Source: Marinobacter alexandrii (lineage in GTDB: Bacteria; Pseudomonadota; Gammaproteobacteria; Pseudomonadales; Oleiphilaceae). Taken from it: a stretch of 64,000 bases of DNA. The notes beneath the pieces were generated by a model, which was not told the origin of the DNA, did not search any database, and saw only the letters and a program-made list of their open reading frames with translations. Below are positions 44,990 through 54,500 of this stretch, piece after piece (positions within the stretch are counted from its first letter, which is position 1; the number at the start of each line of letters is the position of its first letter). The translations under genes and the position numbers were made by a program. Location: positions 930,001 to 994,000 of the forward strand of contig NZ_SWKM01000011.1 of NCBI RefSeq assembly GCF_005871205.1. The letters run 5' to 3'.

Positions 44990-46303
44990 ATGTTGCAGAG
45001 ACTGACCAACGGCTCAGTGAAACTGGTCGAGCGTTATCTGCCCGATCCCTACGTACTGGTCCTGCTGCTTTCGACGGTGGTGTTCGTGGCCGCTATCGCC
45101 TTTGAAGGCCAATCGCCGCTGCAGATGGTGCAGTACTGGGGCGATGGCTTCTGGAACCTGCTGACCTTCGCCATGCAAATGGTCCTGGTCCTGGTCACCG
45201 GCTTCGTGCTGGCCAGCACCCCGTTTTTCCGCACGATCCTCAAGGCCTTGGCGCGGCTGGCCAAATCGCCTGGCCAGGCGGTTATCCTGGTTACGCTGGT
45301 GTCGTTGGCGGCAGCCTGGATCAACTGGGGCTTTGGCCTGGTGATCGGGGCGCTGTTCGCCCGCCAGGTGGCGCGGGAAGTGCCCAGCGTGAACTACCCG
45401 TTGCTGATTGCCAGCGCTTACAGTGGCTTCATGGTCTGGCATGGCGGCCTGGCCGGCTCGGTGCCGCTGGTGATTGCCACCGAAGGCCACTTTACCGCCG
45501 ATATGATTGGCGTGATCCCCACCAGTGAGACCATTTTTGCCCCGTTTAACCTGCTGCTGGTGCTCGCCATGTTCATTGTCATACCAGTGGTGAACAGGCT
45601 GATGATGGGGAAAGATGGCAAGCACGTTGACGCCATCAAGCTGGGTGACGAAGCTCCGCTGCCACCACTGAAGAACGACCGCCCGGCCGAGAAGCTGGAA
45701 AACAGCCTCATCCTGGCTCAGGCCATTGGGGTGATGGGGGTTATTTTTGCTGGTTATTATTTCCTGGCGCGCAGTGGTTCACTGAACCTGAACATCGTTA
45801 ATTTCATGTTCCTGATCCTGGGCATCATCCTGCACGGTCGGCCGTCCCGCTTCATTGCCAGTGCCACCGAGGCGGTTAAAGGCTCTACCGGTATTATCAT
45901 CCAGTTTCCGTTCTACGCCGGCATCATGGCGATGATGGTGGATTCCGGGCTGGCCAGCAGTCTGTCCAACTGGTTTGCCAGTGTTGCCAACCCGACCACC
46001 TTCCCGCTGTTCACCTTCCTGAGTGCCGGAATCGTCAATATCTTCGTGCCGTCTGGTGGTGGCCAGTGGGCGGTGCAGGCACCGATTATGCTGGAAGCCG
46101 GCGCCGCGCTGGGTGTCGAGCCGGCCCGCACGGCCATGGCGGTGGCCTGGGGTGACGCCTGGACCAATATGATCCAGCCGTTCTGGGCGCTGCCGGCGCT
46201 GGCGATTGCAGGCCTGTCTGCCAAGGATGTCATGGGCTACTGCCTGATCGTGTTGTTGGTTACCGGCGTGGTGCTGGGCTTCGGGCTGATGTTTTTGCCC
46301 TGA
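44990..46303 (+). CDS. atoE: Short-chain fatty acid transporter, AtoE family
   Basis: The 437-residue membrane protein has the AtoE pattern: VERYLPDPYVLVLLLSTVVF at the start, AWINWGFGLVIGALFARQVA, HGGLAGSVPLVIAT and FVPSGGGQWAVQAP further on, with about 10-12 helices. It is thought to import butyrate-like acids. GCGAGGA precedes the ATG at 44990. No CoA-transferase (atoDA) or thiolase genes are adjacent. Confidence 0.88.
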   Translation: MLQRLTNGSVKLVERYLPDPYVLVLLLSTVVFVAAIAFEGQSPLQMVQYWGDGFWNLLTFAMQMVLVLVTGFVLASTPFFRTILKALARLAKSPGQAVILVTLVSLAAAWINWGFGLVIGALFARQVAREVPSVNYPLLIASAYSGFMVWHGGLAGSVPLVIATEGHFTADMIGVIPTSETIFAPFNLLLVLAMFIVIPVVNRLMMGKDGKHVDAIKLGDEAPLPPLKNDRPAEKLENSLILAQAIGVMGVIFAGYYFLARSGSLNLNIVNFMFLILGIILHGRPSRFIASATEAVKGSTGIIIQFPFYAGIMAMMVDSGLASSLSNWFASVANPTTFPLFTFLSAGIVNIFVPSGGGQWAVQAPIMLEAGAALGVEPARTAMAVAWGDAWTNMIQPFWALPALAIAGLSAKDVMGYCLIVLLVTGVVLGFGLMFLP

Positions 46304-46389
46304 GCTTCCGCTCTATTGAGGAGTCCGGCTCTGCATGGGCCGGACCCGCTGTCAATGGATAGGCTTCGGGAACCAGGGCTGACAGGGTG

Positions 46390-48255
46390 TCAGTCTTGTT
46401 CGTTTTCGCTCACCATTAAAGAGTTAGCCTCGAAGATTCTCTCCGGTGAAACCGGCCGGCAAAAATAATAGCCTTGGGCAACGTCACAATGGCTCTCATT
46501 AAGAAATGCTAATTGTTCGGCCGTTTCTACGCCTTCCGCCACGACTCGCATATTTAACTGGTGCCCCAGCGCGATGATGACGCGGGTTATCGATTCATCG
46601 TCCTGGTTAGAACAGATGCCGTCGATGAATGATTTGTCGATCTTGAGCGTGGACACCGGAAATTTCTTCAGGTAACTAAAGCTGGAATAGCCGGTGCCAA
46701 AGTCGTCGATTGCGAACTTTATACCCAATTTTTTTAGGTCTTTCATGACCGAAAACGCTTTGGTGGCATCGGCCATGAGAAGGCTTTCGGTAATTTCCAG
46801 TTCGAGATACTGAGGGTCCAGATCCGACGCTACCAGAGCCTGCTCAACGGACTCGAGAAACTGCTCGTGACTGAACTGCTTGGCAGAAACGTTTACCGAT
46901 ACGGTGATCGGCGGATGTCCCTCAAGTTGCCACCGTCGATTCTGTCTACAGGCTTCGTTGAGAACCCAGCCTCCGACGTCAATAATCGCTCCTGATTCTT
47001 CGGCCCGGGGGATGAATCTACTTGGAGGAATGTTTCCCTGTTCAGGGTGTTCCCACCGTATCAATGCTTCCACGCCAATCGTTTTTTTTGTTTTTTGGTC
47101 TACCTGAGTCTGATAGGCCAGTCGGAACTCTCCGTCCGTCAATGCCCGGGCAATACCTTCGTTCATTTCCAGGCGCTGATGAACGAGTTCGCTAAGCTCC
47201 TTGGAATAAAAGCTGAAAGCATCTCTGCCATTGCTTTTGGCATCGTACATAGCGAGATCCGCTGCTCTTAACAGGTCTACCACCGTTGTCCCATCCTCCG
47301 GGTATCTGGCAACACCGACGCTGCTCGTGACCTTGACCATTTTCCCGGATAAGGCAACGGGTTGAGCTATTGCCGAGCGAATTTTATTGACCAGAGCCTC
47401 TATGGACTCGGTATCGTCCGGGTAATCTTCAATCAGAATGATGAATTCGTCGCCCCCGAGGCGAGAGAGCGTGTCCGAGGCGCGAATGGAAGACAGTATT
47501 CGGCGACCCAGCGTTCTCAGAAGCTTGTCACCCGAGGCGTGGCCTAGCGAGTCGTTCACATCCTTGAAGTTGTCCAGATCGATAAACAGCAACAGGACCG
47601 ATGGTGGATACGATAACGAGATACTGATCGCCGACTCCAGTTTATCTTGCAGGAATTTGCGATTGGGTAGACCCGTCAAGGAGTCGTGATGAGCCAAATG
47701 AAACAGCTTGGCATAGGAGGTGCGCAAGGCCTTCAGCGGCAGGGTTCGCAGTGAAAGTGCAACGTAAAGGCCGAGCAATCCGCATATCGCTGCAAGAAAG
47801 GTGGTGTCGATCAACACCTCACGCATTGAATCCTCCACGCGAAAGAAGCCTACATGTTGGGTTGCATCAAATAGAGGTGTGTCGTGTTTGATGAGGGGGG
47901 CAGGGGGTGGTTGGTCAGTATTCTCGGCCAGTACCTCGCCATCGAGAGTGACAATGCTGAATCGATTCTGGTTTCGGGGCAATTGCTCTGCAGCTTCACT
48001 TTCTGCGACACGGTTTTCTACCAGCGCATTGAGCGTGTGCTCCTCAAATTTCCACATGTCGGGGTTTTTGTTGATGGCGTCTATGACCATTGACCCATGA
48101 ATTCGGCTCATTGCTTGGATGGCGGCGCGTTCATGCTCGTATTTCATGGCGAGATAACTGGCAGGGATTCCCAACCCAATCACAAGCGCAATGATGACTG
48201 GGGCAATACTGAGGTATCGTTCGATTTGTGAACTGGAGGAACGATTTGTGCTCAT
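46390..48255 (-). CDS. Membrane-bound GGDEF-EAL protein (c-di-GMP turnover)
   Basis: A 621-residue protein: first helix (APVIIALVIGLGIPASYLA, about 18-36), a periplasmic part of about 110 residues, second helix (about 148-170), GGDEF domain with intact active site (RLGGDEFIILIED) and EAL domain (GVEALIRWEHP; later DDFGTGYSSFSYL). Both domains look catalytically competent, so it may make or break c-di-GMP depending on signal. Its ATG overlaps the stop of a PstS-like binding protein gene (TAATG), which suggests that the binding protein delivers the signal to the periplasmic part. Confidence 0.92.
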   Translation of the reverse strand: MSTNRSSSSQIERYLSIAPVIIALVIGLGIPASYLAMKYEHERAAIQAMSRIHGSMVIDAINKNPDMWKFEEHTLNALVENRVAESEAAEQLPRNQNRFSIVTLDGEVLAENTDQPPPAPLIKHDTPLFDATQHVGFFRVEDSMREVLIDTTFLAAICGLLGLYVALSLRTLPLKALRTSYAKLFHLAHHDSLTGLPNRKFLQDKLESAISISLSYPPSVLLLFIDLDNFKDVNDSLGHASGDKLLRTLGRRILSSIRASDTLSRLGGDEFIILIEDYPDDTESIEALVNKIRSAIAQPVALSGKMVKVTSSVGVARYPEDGTTVVDLLRAADLAMYDAKSNGRDAFSFYSKELSELVHQRLEMNEGIARALTDGEFRLAYQTQVDQKTKKTIGVEALIRWEHPEQGNIPPSRFIPRAEESGAIIDVGGWVLNEACRQNRRWQLEGHPPITVSVNVSAKQFSHEQFLESVEQALVASDLDPQYLELEITESLLMADATKAFSVMKDLKKLGIKFAIDDFGTGYSSFSYLKKFPVSTLKIDKSFIDGICSNQDDESITRVIIALGHQLNMRVVAEGVETAEQLAFLNESHCDVAQGYYFCRPVSPERIFEANSLMVSENEQD

Positions 48256-49115
48256 TAATAGTCTCCGACGATGCCGCCATACTTAACAATTATGGCCCTC
48301 GCTTCGTCAGTCTGAAGGTAGGTTAGGAAGCTGTTTGCGAGGGCGGAGTTCGTTGGTTTTTCTATTGCGTAGATCGTCTTGCCGATCGGGTATTTGCCGG
48401 AGTTTAGATTTTTTAGGGTTGGCGCTACACCATCCAGCCTCAAGATATTGATACGTCGATTTTCTGCTCGTAGAAGTATCAAAGAGGTGACGCCAATAGC
48501 TCCTTTAATGGACGCGAGGTCGTCGGCGGCGTCAGAATCGGTTGCAGCGACATTCTTTCCGGTGCGCTTGTGGGCAGTCAGCATTGCTTGGCGGAGATTG
48601 TCACTCATATCCATGAGAATTTGAGTGTCTGCGTCTTTAAGTGGTCTTAGAACTGGGCGCGCCAAGGCGCCGTTTCCCCAGTGGGTCATTTCTCCAGATA
48701 AGATGTTGGCGACTTGGTCGGAGGTGATTGCGCTGATTTCTATTGCCGGGTGCGTTGCTATCACGAGAGGCGTTCGAAAGAGCCGTGTCGCAATAAGGCC
48801 TCGCTGGAGCTCCTCCTCTTTCAGTTCCCGTGAGCTGAAACTGACAGTCAGTTTGTCTGCTACCAGCGCTTTGACTCCTCCTCCGCTGCCGAGGCTCGGG
48901 TAAACTACCGTTTTAACAAGAGGGTGATGACGCTCGTATGCCTTTACCAAGATTTTGAGAATGCCAGTCGCTGCGCCCGTACCGCCCACGTACAGGCTGC
49001 CTTTGGCGGCTGGCGGTGCTCGTTCAGTACTTGAAGCATTCAAGCCAGACGCGAAGGACAGTAACATTACGATTGTAAGGCCAGCAGGAGCAAGGCGGCG
49101 GACGTTGCATTTCAT
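48255..49115 (-). CDS. PstS-like periplasmic binding protein, probable signal input for the GGDEF-EAL protein
   Basis: A 286-residue protein with a signal peptide (LAPAGLTIVMLLSFASGLNA) and the fold of phosphate-type binding proteins: LYVGGTGAATGILKILVKAY, PSLGSGGGVKAL (anion-binding loop region) and SFSSRELKEEE. No phosphate permease genes are near. The stop overlaps the start of the GGDEF-EAL gene, so it is more likely a ligand sensor than part of a transporter. Ligand (phosphate or another oxyanion) not established. Codon use is somewhat AT-richer than in neighbours. Confidence 0.8.
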   Translation of the reverse strand: MKCNVRRLAPAGLTIVMLLSFASGLNASSTERAPPAAKGSLYVGGTGAATGILKILVKAYERHHPLVKTVVYPSLGSGGGVKALVADKLTVSFSSRELKEEELQRGLIATRLFRTPLVIATHPAIEISAITSDQVANILSGEMTHWGNGALARPVLRPLKDADTQILMDMSDNLRQAMLTAHKRTGKNVAATDSDAADDLASIKGAIGVTSLILLRAENRRINILRLDGVAPTLKNLNSGKYPIGKTIYAIEKPTNSALANSFLTYLQTDEARAIIVKYGGIVGDY

Positions 49116-49318
49116 ATATGTGCCCTAATGCTACATACTTTTATTGTAGGCGTTGCCCTAAGGCCACATTGTTGTCTTGTTGTAATTTTGTGTAGTGGGC
49201 AGACTGGCGTGATCAGGCTTCATCTATGACGATTTTTGGCATTCTAATAACCCCACTCATGCAAAAATAATGATAGAACATGGTTCCTTAACCGCCATCT
49301 GAAATTGGAAGAACTTTG

Positions 49319-49810
49319 ATGTCAGAATGTTCCGCAAAGTCTGTCTCGGCCTCCGCCATAGAAAAGCACGTCTATAAAGTCTTTCCTAACGATATGAATG
49401 CCCATAACACGGTGTTCGGGGGCATGATCATGGCCAAATGTGATCGTCTCGCTCTTGTAGTTGCCGAAAGGCATTCGGCCCGTGTGTGCGTGACCGCCGC
49501 GGTGGATTCCATCCATTTTCGGGCGCCTGCCAAAGGGAACGACACCCTGCTGTTCAGCCTGTCACTGAACCGCAGCTGGGGCTCGTCCATGGAGATTGGT
49601 GCGCGGGTGGAGGCGGAGAACAGCTACACCGGCGATACCCGTCATATCCTGTCAGCGTTCTTTACCTTCGTGGCCCTGGATGAAAACGACAAGCCAGTGG
49701 ATGTGCCCGAGGTGGTGCCAGAGACGGATGAACAGGCGCGCCGGTTCGCGAACGCCGAGGTGCGTCGCGACGGGCGCCTGAAGACCCGCGAGAAACTGGC
49801 CAGCCGCTGA
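49319..49810 (+). CDS. Hotdog-fold acyl-CoA thioesterase
   Basis: The 163-residue protein has the hotdog pattern of YciA/BACH-type thioesterases: VFPNDMNAHNTVFGGMIMA with the Asn/Asp active-site region, VDSIHFRAPAKGNDTLLF and a strand with GARVEAENSYTG. It hydrolyses acyl-CoA to free acid and CoA. GGAAG precedes the ATG. It is a single gene, divergent from the PstS-like gene. Confidence 0.88.
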   Translation: MSECSAKSVSASAIEKHVYKVFPNDMNAHNTVFGGMIMAKCDRLALVVAERHSARVCVTAAVDSIHFRAPAKGNDTLLFSLSLNRSWGSSMEIGARVEAENSYTGDTRHILSAFFTFVALDENDKPVDVPEVVPETDEQARRFANAEVRRDGRLKTREKLASR

Positions 49811-49918
49811 TCCGGACGAAGCCCGGCGGCCTGCAAGCAGACGCACATTTCCAGCTTCTGGAATGCGGACTACACTGATAAATGAAGTCGTAGCTATGAG
49901 CAGCCAGCAGGTTTCAGT

Positions 49919-50695
49919 TTGGATCAGATCAAGCCCCTGCCGATAGGCGCCCAGCACTACATTCTCATGCTGATTCCGAGGCTTATCCGGGATATTGAGG
50001 AGCTGGGGTTGCCCCATATTATCCGGACGTCCAGCTTTACTGAGCGGGAAGTCACCACCCTCTATTTCGAGTTCGTTTCCATAAACCGGGTGCTTCCGAC
50101 TGACCCAGAGCACATTGCGCCTGGGCTGTGGCAGCATCTGATCTACTGTGTGCAGGTGATGAGCGAGATGGTGAATTCCGCCTCCATGGAGGAGCTGGCC
50201 CAGGCCCGGGAGCAAGCCATCCAGAAGTTTTTGCCCCACGCCCGGCAGGCGGTGGAGAAGGAGTACCGCGACCAGTGCAGGGAGGGAGCGGTGGATCTGC
50301 ATCTGGCGGGAGTGTTGCGACAGGACGGCTCGCCGGATCAGTCCCGTGAACTGTGTATGGAGGCAATACGGCTGGAGCGCGAGCAGCGCATAGAGTCAGT
50401 GAAGGGGCTCTCCACCGCCCACCTGGATGCCCACTCGGCGTGCATCGTTGAAGCCGCAAAAGCCTTTGTTGAACAGTCCCATGCTGGCGCACCGGAAGAT
50501 TTCGGGTTGCTGGACCTGGTGGTCCGGTTGCTGGACTTGCTGCGTCTGGTGCACGTGCTGGAAACGTTGCCGGCATCACAGGCGGCGGTCCCGGCTGATT
50601 TTTCCGTCGACAACATCGTGCTGGGCATTGGCAACGCGCTTTACCGCAAGGAACTGGGGCTGCGCTTTAACCAGGTTAAAGCTCCGCGTCCTTAA
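49919..50695 (+). CDS. Hypothetical helical protein
   Basis: A 258-residue protein, probably starting at TTG (49919) after AGCAGG; the first internal ATG (49967) is an alternative. It looks mostly alpha-helical, without signal or membrane segments (for example LLDLVVRLLDLLRLVHVLET). No family recognised. Its last 20 bp overlap the end of the convergent Lrp-type gene. Confidence 0.6.
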   Translation: MDQIKPLPIGAQHYILMLIPRLIRDIEELGLPHIIRTSSFTEREVTTLYFEFVSINRVLPTDPEHIAPGLWQHLIYCVQVMSEMVNSASMEELAQAREQAIQKFLPHARQAVEKEYRDQCREGAVDLHLAGVLRQDGSPDQSRELCMEAIRLEREQRIESVKGLSTAHLDAHSACIVEAAKAFVEQSHAGAPEDFGLLDLVVRLLDLLRLVHVLETLPASQAAVPADFSVDNIVLGIGNALYRKELGLRFNQVKAPRP

Positions 50696-51128
50696 CGTTT
50701 TCCATCACCACAAAGGTACTGGTCTGCAGCACATGGGGCAGGGCAGAGATCTGCTCGCCCAGTACCTGCCGGTACTCAGCCATGTTCCGGGTGCGCACTT
50801 TCAACAGGTAATCGAAGTTGCCGGCAATCATATGACATTGCTCCACCGCGGAAATCTGCTTAACTGAATGGTTAAAGGCGGCCAGGGCATTACTGCTGGT
50901 GTCGTCTAGGGTGACTTGGGCAAAAGCGATATGGGACAGACCGAGTTTGGTCTGGTTCACCAGCGCGGTGTAGCCGGTGATGAAGCCCTGCTCTTCAAGC
51001 CGCCGCATGCGCACCTGGCAGGGTGTTTTGGACAGGCCGACGCGGGACGCCAGTTCGGTCACCGTTATCCGGGAGTTCTTCTGCAGTTCGCGAATTATGG
51101 AGTGATCGATTCTATCCAATTCGACCAT
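50676..51128 (-). CDS. Lrp/AsnC-family regulator, probable PutR
   Basis: A 150-residue Lrp-type protein: winged helix ELASRVGLSKTPCQVRMRRL (about residues 25-44) and a RAM ligand domain. It is divergent from putA across a 395-bp gap. Where PutA lacks its own DNA-binding domain, as here, an Lrp-type PutR often activates putA on sensing proline, so this is the likely role. Confidence 0.87.
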   Translation of the reverse strand: MVELDRIDHSIIRELQKNSRITVTELASRVGLSKTPCQVRMRRLEEQGFITGYTALVNQTKLGLSHIAFAQVTLDDTSSNALAAFNHSVKQISAVEQCHMIAGNFDYLLKVRTRNMAEYRQVLGEQISALPHVLQTSTFVVMENVKDAEL

Positions 51129-51523
51129 AGGGTCTTTACCTTTGTGCGTAAATGGCCTGTTTGCGGCCTGAATATAATCAAAAAACCTGCTCGTGGAAAC
51201 TTCTTAGCCAATTTGGCTGTCTGGTTTTAAAGGCACATTGATCTTCAGACGACCTCAAGACGTACGCCCTAGTGAGGCACTGGAAATGTTCATCGGCAAC
51301 AGCCTCAAGTCGCACTCCTTTGCGAACGTGACGTTACCCTGTACTGGTCAGAAGTGCCCAGGCGAAGGAAAGTTGGCTAGAACATCGAATTATTAAGGCA
51401 AATTCATAAATTATTCCCGCATAAAAAAGACATTTAGCCTCGTGTGTTTGGTTTTTAAAGAGAAATAGTCTTTGTCGTTCTCGGTAGAATGCCGGCAAGA
51501 CAATTAATGAAGAGGGTGTAGCT
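51129..51523. other. Divergent regulatory region between the Lrp-type gene and putA
   Basis: No gene is seen in these 395 bp. The putA-proximal half (51370-51480) is AT-rich and likely holds the promoter; AGAGGG lies 8 nt before the putA ATG. I could not assign Lrp-type sites or a -10/-35 pair with confidence. Confidence 0.5.
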
Positions 51524-54500
51524 ATGAGACCGCAGCAATCAGAGACGCCGACACTGGTCGACAGCCGGCAGGCCATTCGTGATTACTACCTTGCTGACGA
51601 GCATAAAGTCGTCCATGAGATGATTGCGGGCGCCCAGTTGTCGCCGAGCGAGCGCGAAGCCATTTCGGCCCGTGCCGCTGACTTGGTGCGCAGCGTGCGC
51701 AAGAACGCCAAGCCCACCATCATGGAAAAATTCCTCGCCGAGTATGGTCTGACCACCAAAGAAGGCGTGGCGCTGATGTGTTTGGCCGAGGCCCTGTTGC
51801 GGGTGCCGGACAGCATGACCATCAATGACCTGATCGAGGACAAGATTACCTCCGGCGCCTGGGGCACGCACCTGGGCAAAGCCTCGTCCCAACTGATCAA
51901 CACGGCCACCATTGCCCTGCTGATGACCAGTAACCTGTTGAAGGAATCCGAGCGCAACAGCATCGGCGATACCCTGCGTAGGCTGCTCAAGCGTTTTGGT
52001 GAGCCGGTCATCCGTACCGTGGCGGGCCAGGCCATGAAGGAAATGGGCCGTCAGTTCGTGCTCGGGCGCGATATCGACGAAGCCCAGGACGAAGCCAAAG
52101 ACTACATGGCCAAAGGCTACACCTATTCCTACGACATGCTGGGTGAAGCCGCGCGCACCGACGATGATGCCAAGCGGTATTTCGACTCCTATTCCAACGC
52201 CATCGACAGTATTGCCAAGGCGTGCAAAGGCGATGTGCGCAAGAATCCCGGCATTTCCGTAAAGTTGTCTGCGTTGCTGGCCCGTTACGAGTACGGCAAT
52301 AAAGAGCGGGTAATGAACGAATTGCTGCCCCGTGCCCGCACCCTGGTGAAGAAAGCCGCTGCTGCCAACATGGGTTTTAACATCGATGCCGAGGAGCAGG
52401 ACCGCCTGGACCTGTCCCTGGACGTCATTGAAGAGCTGGTCGCCGACCCGGAGCTGGCCGGCTGGGATGGCTTTGGTGTGGTGGTGCAGGCCTACGGCAA
52501 GCGCTCCTCCTTCGCCCTGGACTGGCTCTACGGGCTGGCCGAGAAGTACGACCGCCGGTTTATGGTACGTCTGGTTAAAGGCGCCTACTGGGATGCCGAG
52601 ATCAAGCGTGCCCAGGTGATGGGTCTGGACGGCTTCCCGGTCTTCACCCGCAAGGCGTGCAGCGACGTGTCGTTCGTTTCCTGCGCGACCAAACTGATCA
52701 ACATGACGGACCGGATATACCCGCAGTTCGCCACCCACAACGCCCACTCGGTGTCCTCGATCCTGGAGCTGGCCAAGCTCAAGGGTGTGAGCAACTACGA
52801 GTTCCAGCGTCTGCATGGCATGGGTGAATCCCTGCACGACGAGGTCCTAAAAGCGAGCGGTGTTCCGTGTCGCATTTATGCCCCAGTCGGGCCGCACAAG
52901 GATCTGCTGGCGTATCTGGTTCGCCGTCTGCTGGAGAACGGTGCTAACAGCTCATTCGTGAACCAGATCGTAGACAAGAACATTACTCCTGAGGAGATTG
53001 CCAAGGACCCGATCGATGCGGTCCGTGAAATGGGCGATAACATTTCCAGCAAGGCCATCGTGCACCCGTTCAAGCTGTTCGGGGACCAGCGCCGCAACTC
53101 CAAGGGCTGGGACATTACCGATCCGGTTACGGTGCAGGAAATTGATGCCGGCCGCGACGCCTTCCGCAGCCACCGCTGGAAAGGCGGCCCGCTGATTGCC
53201 GGTGAGGTATCCGGCACCGAGGTTCAGGTCGTGCGTAACCCGGCCGATCCGGAAGACCTGGTGGGCCATGTCACCCAGGCGACCGATGCCGATGTCGATA
53301 CTGCTATCTCAGCCGCCCGGGAAGGCTTCAAGGCGTGGTCTGCCAAATCCGCGGAAGAGCGCGCCGCCTGCGTACGCAAGGTGGGCGAGTTGTACGAGGA
53401 ACACGCCTACGAGCTGTTCGCACTGACCACCCGCGAGGCGGGCAAGTCACTGCTGGACGCGATCGCAGAGATCCGCGAAGCGGTGGACTTTGCTGAGTTC
53501 TACGCCAACGAAGCCGTCCGGTACAAAGACGCCGGCGATGCCCGTGGCGTCATGTGCTGCATCTCGCCGTGGAACTTCCCGCTGGCCATCTTCACCGGTC
53601 AGATCCTGGCCAACCTCGCCGCCGGTAACACCGTGCTGGCGAAGCCGGCGGAGCAGACCTCCTTGCTGGCAATCCGCGCTGTGGAGCTGATGTACGAGGC
53701 CGGTATTCCTAAAGACGCCATCCAGTTGCTGCCGGGTACCGGTGCCACGGTGGGTGCTGCACTGACGTCTGATTCCCGGGTTTCCGGTGTTTGCTTCACT
53801 GGTTCCACCGCGACCGCACAACGCATCAACAAGGTGATGACCGAGAACATGGCGCCGGACGCTCCGCTGGTAGCGGAAACCGGCGGCATGAACGCCATGA
53901 TCGTGGATTCCACCGCGTTGCCGGAGCAGGTCGTCCGGGACGTACTGGCATCTTCGTTCCAGAGCGCCGGTCAGCGTTGTTCCGCCCTGCGCATGCTGTA
54001 TGTGCAGAAGGACATCGCCGATCACCTGCTGGAGATGCTCTACGGCGCCATGGAAGAGCTGGGTATTGGTAACCCCTGGTTGCTGTCCACCGATGTCGGC
54101 CCGGTCATTGACGAAACGGCCCGCAAGAAGATTGTCGATCACTGCGACAAGTTCCAGCGCAATGGCAAGTTGCTGAAGAAGCTGCCGGTTCCGGAGCAGG
54201 GCCTGTTCGTTTCTCCGGCGGTACTGAAGGTGTCGGGCATCGAGGAAATGGAAGAGGAAATCTTCGGCCCGGTGCTGCACGTGGCGACGTTTGAAGCCAA
54301 GGACATCGACAAAGTTGTCGACAGCGTCAACGCCAAGGGCTATGGCCTGACTTTCGGTATCCACAGCCGGGTTGATCGGCGGGTAGACCGGATCGCCAGC
54401 CGGATCAAGGTTGGTAACACCTATGTGAACCGGAACCAGATCGGCGCCATTGTCGGCTCCCAGCCGTTTGGTGGTGAAGGTCTGTCGGGTACCGGCCCGA

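Noticed and set aside
46323-46345. Stem-loop GTCCGGC/GCCGGAC after atoE as a terminator
   Set aside because: A 7-bp stem is present but no T-tract follows; kept out of the features for lack of support.
48255-49115. Phosphate-transport PstS
   Set aside because: No pstCAB genes adjacent; it is coupled to a GGDEF-EAL gene instead.
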